From Croceibacterium aestuarii (GTDB lineage Bacteria; Pseudomonadota; Alphaproteobacteria; Sphingomonadales; Sphingomonadaceae): a stretch of DNA of 64,000 nucleotides. The stretch spans positions 744,001 to 808,000 of the forward strand of contig NZ_CP131039.1 in NCBI RefSeq assembly GCF_030657335.1, in the 5' to 3' direction. Each line of letters starts with the position of its first letter. Position 1 is the stretch's first letter. Below, in pieces: positions 1 to 7,579 of this stretch. Both the position numbers and the translations under genes were made by a program. The notes below the pieces were generated by a model, which saw nothing but the letters and a program-made list of their open reading frames with translations, did not search any database and had not been told where the DNA came from.

Positions 1-74
1 GCGCCGGCGGCGCCCTGGCCGAAGTGGATGCGCCCGGACCTGCCGGGCGTCATCGTCGGGGGAACGGCGTTCAT
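1..74 (-). CDS. 5' end of a gene running off the window, possibly iron-containing alcohol dehydrogenase type
   Basis: An open minus-strand frame begins with ATG at 74 (a second in-frame ATG lies at 53) and runs off the left edge. The visible N-terminus contains GRIHFGQGAA. This resembles the GRI.FG.GA stretch near the start of iron-containing alcohol dehydrogenases and maleylacetate reductases, but 24 residues are too few for a real assignment. Neither ATG has a convincing ribosome binding site. The frame is oriented like the gene at 137-946, 62 bp away, so the two could be co-transcribed. Confidence 0.3.
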   Translation of the reverse strand, partial: MNAVPPTMTPGRSGRIHFGQGAAG

Positions 75-136
75 GGGGGCGAGAATAGTCCGAGGCCCTT
101 GCCAATTCGCTAACCGGCTGCGGCCGGCTTCGACCG

Positions 137-946
137 TCAGTTTCCGGCTTCGTCTTGGCCGAGCTCGGCGAAAGGATCGTCCTTGTCGTCGAGCTTGAGG
201 TCGATGTTTGCTCCGCCGTCGCCCGATTCGAGACGGTTGTTTTCCGCGCAGACATATTCCCGCATCGGGAACGAGTTATCGAGCTTGAAAGCAACCTTCG
301 TGACGTAGGGCTCCATCAGCACCTCCGGATCCTCGATGGTGATCTCGTCGACCATCTGGCCCGGTGCGGTGAGGTAAAACCGTTCGTGGGTCGTCATCTT
401 GGCGCTGTGCTCGACGCCGGGTGCGATGGTGGTCAGCAGGCTGAAGCCGTTGCTGTCGACGATCAGCGTGTCGCCCTCCCAGTGGCCGACCGAATTGCCC
501 TTGAAGAACAAATCGGGGTCCTCAGGCAGCTTCTGACCGAGATAGACCCGGCGCACCTGTTCATAGGCTTCGGTGATGATCGTGACCCGGTCGGGCGAAT
601 AGAGAAATTCGATGGGATAGGGCTGCTGCATCATCCCCGGCATCCCCGGTGGCAGGCAGTGTGCCTGGGCATAGAGCGGCGGACCGCCTTCCTTGTACTT
701 CGCGTTGAAGGCGTCGAGTTTGGCCTGCGCTTTCGGCGTCAGCACCATCGGCTTTCCGCGATTGGCGAACAGCTTGGACCAGTCCGGGTACCAGACGCCG
801 GTCCAGTCGGGCCACTGCACGACCTGCTGATATTCGGTCGCGCGCGGCACGGTGAAGTCCTTGTTCGGCTCTTGTGCGCTGAGCGCTCCGCCAGGCCCCG
901 TTGTCAGCAGTGCGGCTCCGGCAAGGAGGTATTTGCGCCCGATCAT
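137..946 (-). CDS. exported protein of unknown function
   Basis: A 269-residue protein whose first roughly 24 residues form a Sec signal peptide (MIGRKYLLAG, then an Ala/Leu/Gly-rich stretch ending ALSA), so the mature protein should be periplasmic. The mature part has WPDWTGVWYPDW near its start, a PPGMPGMM stretch, and the run VTIITEAYEQVRRVY followed by HWEGDTLIVDSNGF. This arrangement recurs in sphingomonad exported proteins of unknown role; no catalytic motif is recognised. The start is supported by GGGAG upstream of the ATG at 946. It is divergent from the small exported protein at 1095, with a shared 148-bp intergenic region. Confidence 0.75.
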   Translation of the reverse strand: MIGRKYLLAGAALLTTGPGGALSAQEPNKDFTVPRATEYQQVVQWPDWTGVWYPDWSKLFANRGKPMVLTPKAQAKLDAFNAKYKEGGPPLYAQAHCLPPGMPGMMQQPYPIEFLYSPDRVTIITEAYEQVRRVYLGQKLPEDPDLFFKGNSVGHWEGDTLIVDSNGFSLLTTIAPGVEHSAKMTTHERFYLTAPGQMVDEITIEDPEVLMEPYVTKVAFKLDNSFPMREYVCAENNRLESGDGGANIDLKLDDKDDPFAELGQDEAGN

Positions 947-1094
947 CTGGTTTTCTCCCGCGATATTTCAGGCTGCAAATTGTGACCCTATTTGACTACA
1001 GTCAAGAAGCAGGTTGATTTTGTCCGTTAGACACTGGCAAATAGCAACAGATCGCCCAGCGCAGGTTCATCTGCAGTCGGGCATAGGAGAGGCC

Positions 1095-1496
1095 ATGACA
1101 AAGATTTCCCCCCGCTTCGCCCTCGCCGCTGCCGCGCTCGCGGCGCTTGCGATTCCCGCCGCCGCCCACCATTCGACCGCGATGTTCGAATGGGGCAAGG
1201 CCAAGCCGCTCGAGAACATGACGGTCCAGCGGTGGGAATGGACCAACCCGCACACCTTTCTCTACGCCACCGATGCCGAAGGCAACAAATGGGCGTTCGA
1301 AGGCATGAGCCCCAACCACCTGGTCCGCTACGGCTGGTCGAAGCGCTCGCTCAAGCCGGGCGACAAGATCGACATGACGTATTATCCGCTGCGGGACGGC
1401 CGGCGTGGCGGTTTCGACGTCACCGTTCATTTCTCCGACGGGAGTTCGCTCAACCAGTTCGGCGAAGCCGGCTCGCGCACAGCCAACGCCAACTGA
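1095..1496 (+). CDS. small exported DUF6152-family protein
   Basis: A 133-residue protein with a clear signal peptide (MTKISPRF, then an Ala-rich core, cleavage probably after IPAAA) and a mature domain beginning HHSTAMFEW. The pattern HHS..MF...K....GTV..W.W.NPH followed by WAFEG.SP matches the small periplasmic DUF6152 family common in sphingomonads and related bacteria; the family function is unknown. The start at 1095 is chosen because AGGAGAGG lies at 1085-1092. The frame extends upstream to 1014, but that extension lacks a ribosome site and would destroy the signal peptide. Confidence 0.85.
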   Translation: MTKISPRFALAAAALAALAIPAAAHHSTAMFEWGKAKPLENMTVQRWEWTNPHTFLYATDAEGNKWAFEGMSPNHLVRYGWSKRSLKPGDKIDMTYYPLRDGRRGGFDVTVHFSDGSSLNQFGEAGSRTANAN

Positions 1497-1558
1497 CGGG
1501 CCCAAACCGCTTTCCGCTTGGCGCGCCGCATGGCTGTTGCTAGGCGCTCGTCCCGCAC

Positions 1559-1635
<77 letters not shown>

Positions 1636-1888
1636 GTCAACTACCTTAGGGCGTTATGATTGCTCTACTTTTTAGAAAATCGCAGAAGCAGTTCCTACGA
1701 TTGACCCCACATAATGTGCGGGCTTTTCCAGCACATTCTGGGGCTTTCCGGGACGTTCGATAGCCGCACTTGCCCTCTTCAGAAGGCACCTGCAGAGCAG
1801 CGAATCCACGCGAATCTGGGCATTGCCCGCACACGACGCAATTGTACTTGGTACATCCGATACTTGGCTAAATGGCAAATCAACGCCC

Positions 1889-2449
1889 TCAAGCGGTCAG
1901 CGCTCTCGCCGTTGCCCTTCGATTGTTTCGCAACTCACTCAACGTGGGGGAGAAAGGATGGGTGGAGAAGTCGATGTTCAGGGGCGTCCTGTAACTTTTG
2001 ACCAAGTCCTGTTCGGCTTCAGCCGGTCGAGGATCGGTGATCCAGCAGGCGTAAATATTCTCATCCATCCAGTTGCGGAGCCGCGCTGCTCCTTGAGGAG
2101 ATGTGTGGAATTTGGCCTTGCCCTTTTCGATACGCAGAACGCTAGGTCCAGCGACGTCCGGTAATAGTGAAGCCAGCGTCAGACAGATCGTCGAACGACG
2201 CTCGTTCCCGCCAAGGTGGTTCTGACCCAGCCTGTTACGCAACGTACCGCGCCTCGCGAGGTCAGCACCTGCGGTGCCTATATACAGAAGGCTAAGCTTT
2301 CCGCGACAAAAGGCTCCATCGATTGGGGCGATCCCTGGCGCGATCCCAAAGTAAAACCCGTAAACACCCCGGTCGGTAGGCAGCATCGCCTTATTGCGAC
2401 GCACATCGGAGAGTTGATACAGAGGGCTGGTTTGAAGGAAATCTGGCAT
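1889..2449 (-). CDS. GIY-YIG-like nuclease domain protein
   Basis: A 186-residue protein with the elements of a GIY-YIG nuclease fold in order: RGVYGFYFG (GIY position), SLLYIGTAG (YIG position), the helix LRNRLGQNHLGG carrying the expected Arg and His, then AEAEQDLVKSYRTPLN with the Glu metal ligand and terminal Asn. The catalytic Tyr, Arg, His, Glu and Asn positions all look intact, so it is probably an active DNA-cutting enzyme. No extra DNA-binding domain is visible. It lies 6 bp downstream of the HEPN-like gene and is probably in the same transcript. It is element cargo near the left end, where defence genes often accumulate, but no known named system is recognised. Confidence 0.75.
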   Translation of the reverse strand: MPDFLQTSPLYQLSDVRRNKAMLPTDRGVYGFYFGIAPGIAPIDGAFCRGKLSLLYIGTAGADLARRGTLRNRLGQNHLGGNERRSTICLTLASLLPDVAGPSVLRIEKGKAKFHTSPQGAARLRNWMDENIYACWITDPRPAEAEQDLVKSYRTPLNIDFSTHPFSPTLSELRNNRRATARALTA

Positions 2450-2455
2450 AACATC

Positions 2456-3034
2456 TCAGTCCGATCTCGGTACGGTCTCCTTGGCTGCGAGCGACCACTC
2501 CGCGAGTGGGACGAAATGCTCGTCGATGATCTTCATAACTTCGTGATCATCATACTGCGTTGTGAAGCCTGCCTGTGTCGCCCAGCTCTTTGTGACTCCG
2601 GACAGCCAGAAATAGACGAAAAAGCAGTTTGCAAAGACCTCCGTTAGGAAGTCATTCGAGATTCTCAACGAGGCTTCGTCTTCAAGACCCCAGCCTGGTA
2701 CCTCTTCGAGTCGATGAACCATCTGATTGCGGATATTGAGAAACGTCGAAAGGCGGGAATCGATTTGAGGTTCGACGTCAACACGGAACCGGAGTTGATT
2801 CAGGAAATAGCCAATAGTTTTTTCCCGTTCAGCTTTCGACTGCGCTTCCCACTTTTCGAGATCAAGTCCTTCCTGCCCTTTCTGTATGACGAATGTCATC
2901 ACAAAGCGAAACGCGGCTTCAACGTTTTGTACAAAGAGCAGAGCCTCCCCAAGCCGAGCTAGCGTATCTTGTTTGGTTGTGCCTCGCCTCGCGTCAATTA
3001 CACGGCGTAGCTGGTCGAATGTGAAAGGGATCAT
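2456..3034 (-). CDS. HEPN-like helical protein with an RNxxxH motif
   Basis: An all-helical protein of about 192 residues. In its middle is IRNQMVHRLEE, an R-N-x-x-x-H arrangement that matches the Rx4-6H signature of HEPN ribonucleases, followed by hydrophobic helices (FLTEVFANCFFVYFWLSGV). The upstream half is rich in charged helices. No other domain is visible. ATG at 3034 is taken as the start; a TTG at 3055 would add seven residues, and neither has a good ribosome site. It overlaps no gene and leads into the GIY-YIG gene with a 6-bp gap. A HEPN assignment rests on one short motif, so an MAE-28990-type or unrelated helical family is possible. Confidence 0.6.
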   Translation of the reverse strand: MIPFTFDQLRRVIDARRGTTKQDTLARLGEALLFVQNVEAAFRFVMTFVIQKGQEGLDLEKWEAQSKAEREKTIGYFLNQLRFRVDVEPQIDSRLSTFLNIRNQMVHRLEEVPGWGLEDEASLRISNDFLTEVFANCFFVYFWLSGVTKSWATQAGFTTQYDDHEVMKIIDEHFVPLAEWSLAAKETVPRSD

Positions 3035-3162
3035 AGGCTGCGTCGAAGAAATCAAGTCATGCTTGTCTTGTTGGCTCGGTATATCTCACTTCACGACAAG
3101 GCACCAAAGCTGGCCAAACAAGGATTTGTCGTTCTATCCGATCTTGGTGCCAGCACAAACCT

Positions 3163-3921
3163 TCATGGCTTGATCTGAATTGAACAACTGACAGACTTTT
3201 CCGCTTTCTGTGCCCGCTCATGGCAGCGATCCAAGGCTTCTCGGTTTGCGCCCAGGATGAGCTGCGCTGTAGCCAGTTCCTCCCAGGCTTCGGGGTTCTC
3301 AGACCGGATCAATCTTATTCCCGCTTCCACGATGGTCGGTTCGCCAACCGCCTTGCGAGCCATACTTTCAGGCCAATGCCAGCTTTCGGGCATAGCGCGG
3401 GCAATGGTGCCGGGCAGGATCGTCCAAAGCAGCATACCGGCAACCAGCCCTATGGCTGCAAAGCGCCAGGTCTGGCGCTTCTGTTCGGCCTCGACGCGGA
3501 CACGCCCGACAATTGCAGCGAGACGACCGGTTGCGTTTTCCAGGTCTTTGCGGCCCTGCCGGAACAGGTCGCTGCTGTCGCGCAGCATATCGAGCGAGGC
3601 GCGCTTGATCTGAACTGCAATGTCTTCCGGCGTCAGCTCGATGGCAGGCTTGCTGCCGATTGCGGTCAGCGTCTTGGAGACCTGTGCCAGCTGTTCGGCC
3701 ATTTGTCCGAGCGTAGTCGTGTAGTCCGGGATCACGATGTCAGCTCGCTCCCTGGCCATGTTTTGGACCGTATGGCGCACCATCGCCATTTCGCCTTCGA
3801 GACGGGCGAAGGCTTCCGCTGCCGGATCGGATTCCGTCACAGCCTCCGGTTCTGGGTCCTGAGCGGGTGGTTCCTCCACTTCGAGGTCCAGTTGCACCTC
3901 TTCGATGTGGTCGTCTTCCAT
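3163..3921 (-). CDS. DUF6118-type membrane protein linked to the relaxase
   Basis: A 252-residue protein starting at ATG 3921, supported by AGGAGA upstream. Its first 35 residues are very acidic and Pro-rich, followed by helical, coiled-coil-prone sequence (AFARLEGEMAMVRHTVQN and beyond), one transmembrane helix at about residues 150-168 (FAAIGLVAGMLLWTILPG) and a soluble tail. The motif order fits DUF6118, a family usually encoded directly after traA in sphingomonad mobile elements; its role in transfer is not established. It begins 10 bp downstream of the traA stop codon and is almost certainly in the same operon. An upstream extension of the frame inside traA is not used. Confidence 0.8.
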   Translation of the reverse strand: MEDDHIEEVQLDLEVEEPPAQDPEPEAVTESDPAAEAFARLEGEMAMVRHTVQNMARERADIVIPDYTTTLGQMAEQLAQVSKTLTAIGSKPAIELTPEDIAVQIKRASLDMLRDSSDLFRQGRKDLENATGRLAAIVGRVRVEAEQKRQTWRFAAIGLVAGMLLWTILPGTIARAMPESWHWPESMARKAVGEPTIVEAGIRLIRSENPEAWEELATAQLILGANREALDRCHERAQKAEKSVSCSIQIKP

Positions 3922-3931
3922 GTCGTTTCTC

Positions 3932-6817
3932 CTAGATGCCCATGTCGAAAGCGCGGGTGCGCTCGCGACTGAGGGTTGCGGTGAGTTCGTTTGCGATGCT
4001 GCGTTCGGGCTTCGGATCGATGCCGAGTTCGCGGGTCTTGCCGCGCAGCAAGCCTTCGACTTGCGGGTCGCGTTCAAGCCCCTTCGCCAGCTCGTTAAGC
4101 TTGGCCGACACGCGGGCAGCGCCTGCACGGTCGCCTTGCTGCTCAAGCTGTTTGCGGGTCGTGCTCAAGCCCTGCCAGTCGCTGACAAAGCGCTCGGTTC
4201 GCAGCGCCGGATCGGTGCGGACGGCGGCTTCATGCTGCGTGGCTCGCATCGCCTCCTGGCTGCGCCCGCCAGCGGCCTCTGCAATAAGCTCAGGACGCCG
4301 CTCAAGCGCCTTGGCAAGATCGGCGGCGGCATGGGGCCGGATCGCATCGAGCGTGTTTCCTGCCTTCTCCAGCGCGTCCCTCTGGTGCGGGAGAACGGGC
4401 AAGCCCTGGGCCTGCATGGTTCCGATATCGCCCAGCGCGCGGGCATAGCGTTCGACTGCGCGGCGCTGCTCGTTCCGTGTGTTCGATTGTGCTGGAAGCG
4501 GCTCAAGCAGCCGTGCCTGCGGACGGAAGTTTCCGAAGATCGATTTGGCGCGTTCAGGCACCTGCCGAACCATCTCCACGATCCGTTCGCGGAAGCTGAT
4601 TCCGCGCAGTTCGGCGAAAGCCTGTTCGGGCTGGTAGTCGCCCGCCATATCCTTCCTGCGCTCGCGGCTCAGGGTGCGGATGAGTTTCGACCGGTCGGCA
4701 AAGTCATCGCGCCCATAGTGCAGCGCCAGCCCGTCGCGATGGCGCGACATGGCAACATAGGCGGAATGACTGTCCATGCCCGGTGTGGCGAGCACATGCG
4801 TGCGGTCCACCGTCATCCCCTGCGCCTTGTGGATCGTGGCGGCGTAGCCATGATCGATGTGGGCATAGTCCTTGGTGTCGAACGCAACTTCGCGACCATC
4901 GTCGGTGCACACTGCCATGCTCTGGCCGCTGGCGTTTTCGACCGTGCCCAGCGTCCCGTTCTTGACCCCAAGCCCACGCTCATTGCGCAGGAAGATGATC
5001 CGGTCGCCCGATGCAAACTGGCGTTCGCCGCGGGCCGCCTTGATCGTGGCATCGATTGCCAATGCGCCAGCCTCGCGCATCTTCTCGCGCGCCATCTGGT
5101 TCAGTTCGCGCACCTCGTCATTGGTGTGGGTGAGGATGATACGGCTGTCGTCGGGGTTGGCTTGCCGTTCCTGATTCCAGTGTTCGATCAGGTCAGCGCG
5201 CGCAGCCTCGCGTGTGTCGGCGGCATGGACCATGCCGCGTTCCTCGTAGCTGCGGATCGCTTCGCCGGTGCGACCCGTTGCGAGGTGCCGGGTCGCATCC
5301 TGCTGCCATGCCGAAAGCTGGCGGCGAACCTCGCTGATCTCGACCCCGCCGTGGCGTTCGTGGATTGCCCGGAATGCCGCGCCTGCCTCGATGGCCTGAA
5401 GCTGCTGCTGGTCGCCAACCAGAACAACTTTCGCACCGGCCTTGGCCGCATGGGAGAGTACGCGCTCCATCTGGCGCGTGCCGACCATGCCAGCCTCGTC
5501 GATGACCAGCACATCCTTGGCAGTTAGCTGCTCGCGGCCTTTGCCCCACTGGTGTTCAAGGCTGGCGATGGTGCGCGATGCAATGCCAGAGCCGTTCTCC
5601 AGACCTTCGGCGGCAATGCCGGAAAGCGCTGCGCCGCGCACATTATAGCACGCGCTTTCCCATGCCTCGCGCGCAACGCCTAGCATGGCGCTCTTGCCGG
5701 TTCCGGCATAGCCAACGACAACCGAAAGACCGCCCTTCTTCGTGACGTGTTCGAAGGCGGATTTCTGTTCGCCTGAGAGTATCAGGCCGCGCTTAGCAGC
5801 GCTCCCTAACGCGGCGTTTCGCTGGACTTCACTGACGCTGTGTCTGGTGCGCTGCGCCATCATGTCAGCGGCATGATGCAGGCGCTGTTCGGTCTCGATC
5901 ATCGCCCGAGAAGTGAACCGGTCCTGGCCGCGTCCATCCTTGCCCAAGGCAATCAGGTCAGGCGATGCGCGCACGGCGTTGTAGACCGCGTCGAACTGCT
6001 CCTTTCCGTCACTATGCCGGTGAGCAAACGCGGCGAGATCGCGCTTCGTGAACGTGGCCTGCTGGTGGGTGATCGCATCGAGTGCCAGCTCCGGATTGGC
6101 GATGATCCGCTCGCCATTGCGCTGGGCGATGGCGCGGTGTTCTTCGATCCGCTCGGCTTCGAGCCCGCGACCGCCAATCCGCGAGGCGGCGGGGCCGATC
6201 TTGTCCTGCGGCTCCAGCGCAATCCCCTGCGCTTCCAGGCTGCGATGATCGATCCGCGCATCGATGTCGCGCTCCGCCAGCGCGCGGTTCACATGATCGG
6301 CCCAGCGCTCGCGCCATTGCTCGATCAGCGCGGTCTTGTTCCAGTCGCGAACCTTTGCGCCAAAGCCATCCTTCGTGACCTCGCGCATCGTCACCATGAC
6401 GTGTGCGTGGGGCTTGGCCTTGCCGTCCTTGCCGATATCCCAATGTATGTTGAGATCGGCGATCATGCCCTTCTCGACGAACTCCGCTTTCACAAACTCG
6501 CGCGCCAGCTTGATGTTGTCTTTCTTCGGCAGCTCGCGGGGCAGGGCGAACTCGACCTCGCGGGCAAGCTGGGAATCCTTGCGCTTCTCGGCGGCCTCGA
6601 CTGCATTCCACAAGGTGGCGCGGTCGGCGAAGGCTTCGGGCGCGCCTTTGGGCAACATCACTTCGGAATGAAGAAGGCCTGCCTTGTTGGTGAAATCATG
6701 GGTTCTGTCGATCCGCTCATCGTGCAGCCGTTCGCCTGCACGATAGGCCGCTGCCGCCACGGCACTGCGTCCGCTCGACCTTCCGATGACCTTTGCGCTG
6801 AAGTGAAAGATTGCCAT
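3932..6817 (-). CDS. traA: Ti-type conjugative relaxase TraA (MobA/MobL domain plus helicase)
   Basis: A 961-residue relaxase-helicase that nicks oriT, stays attached to the 5' end and unwinds the strand for transfer. The N-terminal MobA/MobL domain starts MAIFHFSAKV, with a candidate catalytic Tyr in AAAYRAGE (residue about 25) and the metal-binding KPHAHVMV motif at 136-141. A RecD/TraI-type helicase follows, with Walker A GYAGTGKS at 369-376, Walker B VLVIDEAGMVG, and late motifs GYAATIHKAQGMTVDRTHV and VAMSRH. ATG 6817 is chosen because the family begins at this MAIFHF sequence; 13 upstream residues are discarded. Length is slightly under the roughly 1100 residues of Ti plasmid TraA. It is divergent from traC with oriT between, as in Ti plasmids. 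Confidence 0.95.
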   Translation of the reverse strand: MAIFHFSAKVIGRSSGRSAVAAAAYRAGERLHDERIDRTHDFTNKAGLLHSEVMLPKGAPEAFADRATLWNAVEAAEKRKDSQLAREVEFALPRELPKKDNIKLAREFVKAEFVEKGMIADLNIHWDIGKDGKAKPHAHVMVTMREVTKDGFGAKVRDWNKTALIEQWRERWADHVNRALAERDIDARIDHRSLEAQGIALEPQDKIGPAASRIGGRGLEAERIEEHRAIAQRNGERIIANPELALDAITHQQATFTKRDLAAFAHRHSDGKEQFDAVYNAVRASPDLIALGKDGRGQDRFTSRAMIETEQRLHHAADMMAQRTRHSVSEVQRNAALGSAAKRGLILSGEQKSAFEHVTKKGGLSVVVGYAGTGKSAMLGVAREAWESACYNVRGAALSGIAAEGLENGSGIASRTIASLEHQWGKGREQLTAKDVLVIDEAGMVGTRQMERVLSHAAKAGAKVVLVGDQQQLQAIEAGAAFRAIHERHGGVEISEVRRQLSAWQQDATRHLATGRTGEAIRSYEERGMVHAADTREAARADLIEHWNQERQANPDDSRIILTHTNDEVRELNQMAREKMREAGALAIDATIKAARGERQFASGDRIIFLRNERGLGVKNGTLGTVENASGQSMAVCTDDGREVAFDTKDYAHIDHGYAATIHKAQGMTVDRTHVLATPGMDSHSAYVAMSRHRDGLALHYGRDDFADRSKLIRTLSRERRKDMAGDYQPEQAFAELRGISFRERIVEMVRQVPERAKSIFGNFRPQARLLEPLPAQSNTRNEQRRAVERYARALGDIGTMQAQGLPVLPHQRDALEKAGNTLDAIRPHAAADLAKALERRPELIAEAAGGRSQEAMRATQHEAAVRTDPALRTERFVSDWQGLSTTRKQLEQQGDRAGAARVSAKLNELAKGLERDPQVEGLLRGKTRELGIDPKPERSIANELTATLSRERTRAFDMGI

Positions 6818-6846
6818 GTCGGCAATCCAGTTACACCGCAAACGCC

Positions 6847-6960
6847 ACGTCGGCACGACGTATAAGCGCGCCCTCTCATGATAAAATCCTGATCGGGACT
6901 AGGCGGTATCACACTGTCCCGGCGACCTTACTGCATTGGATTACAACCAGGATTATCATG
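6847..6960. other. oriT: origin of transfer (oriT)
   Basis: The 173-bp gap between divergent traA and traC contains ACGTATAAGCGCGCCCT (6858-6874). This closely matches the nic core of RSF1010 and Ti-type origins (TAA..GCGCCCT), with the nick expected between G6870 and C6871. Directly upstream is a 6-bp perfect hairpin, ACGTCG (6847-6852), loop GCA, CGACGT (6856-6861), the usual relaxase recognition arm. Downstream, CATG...TCCTG (6877-6891) pairs with CAGGATTATCATG (6948-6960) and encloses CGGGAC (6894-6899) and GTCCCG (6916-6921). Confidence 0.8.
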
Positions 6961-6990
6961 GCTCCATCACACCAACGATGGAGACAACAC

Positions 6991-7296
6991 ATGCGCAAAC
7001 CCCGCGATTTTGATTCGGAACTGAAGGTCCTCGCCGACAAGGCAAAGCAGTTGAAGGAACGCCGCGTGCGCGACCTTGGAGCGCTGGTCACGGCAACCGG
7101 AGCCGATGCGCTCGATGCCGATGTCCTGGCGGGCGCGCTGCTCGATGCTGCCGCCAATACCGACAAGGCCATCGTGGAGGGCTGGCGCAAGCGCGGCGCG
7201 GCTTTCTTTCAAGGCAAGTCACGCGACACTTCGGGCGGACCTGGCAAACAGCCGGAAGGCACTCTCCCGCTCGATGGCGGCGCGGCATCGGCTTGA
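6991..7296 (+). CDS. traC: conjugal transfer protein TraC
   Basis: A 101-residue small, charged protein of the Ti-plasmid TraC family, an accessory DNA-processing factor that helps the relaxase at oriT. It begins MRKPRDFDSELKVLADKA, has the family's KERRVRDLGALVTATGADAL core, and ends in a Gly/Ala-rich tail. The start at 6991 is supported by GGAG at 6980-6983; an upstream extension of the frame through oriT is rejected. It is followed closely by traD and is divergent from traA, the same order as in Ti plasmids. It is shorter in its conserved core than relaxosome proteins of other families. Confidence 0.85.
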   Translation: MRKPRDFDSELKVLADKAKQLKERRVRDLGALVTATGADALDADVLAGALLDAAANTDKAIVEGWRKRGAAFFQGKSRDTSGGPGKQPEGTLPLDGGAASA

Positions 7297-7318
7297 GGCG
7301 GCAAAGGCTCGAACCGAC

Positions 7319-7552
7319 ATGCGCGAATGGCAGGTCAAACGCCGCGAAAGGACCAGGCAACTGATCGAGCTGGGCGGACTTGTCGCCAAGGCTGAGTTGA
7401 TCGAGTTGACCGATGATGATCGCGCCGCGCTCTACGGTGCGTTCCTCACCGTCGCTGCCAAGCTGCGCGGGCCGGATGGGGCGCAGGCGCTGGTCCTGTT
7501 CCGGCGCAAGGGCAAGCGGGCGTTCGAGGCGGAGCTATCGAATGACGGATAG
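7319..7552 (+). CDS. traD: conjugal transfer protein TraD
   Basis: A 77-residue protein with the TraD-family core RTRQLIELGGLVAKAELIELTDDDRAALYGAF and a C-terminal FRRKGKRAFEAE segment. Ti-type TraD is a small accessory protein of the relaxosome; it is unrelated to the F-plasmid coupling protein of the same name. ATG 7319 fits the family length; ATG 7274 would add 15 residues and overlap traC by 23 bp, and cannot be excluded. It is the last transfer gene; convergent to it is the Shango helicase gene, whose stop lies 27 bp away. The coupling-protein gene traG that normally follows is absent. Confidence 0.85.
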   Translation: MREWQVKRRERTRQLIELGGLVAKAELIELTDDDRAALYGAFLTVAAKLRGPDGAQALVLFRRKGKRAFEAELSNDG

Positions 7553-7579
7553 CAGCACGATCCGAAAGGCAATTGGCGG

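Noticed and set aside
3905-5527. Long plus-strand open frame opposite traA
   Set aside because: The minus strand encodes a full relaxase-helicase with all motifs; the antisense frame has no recognisable domain and is explained by high GC.
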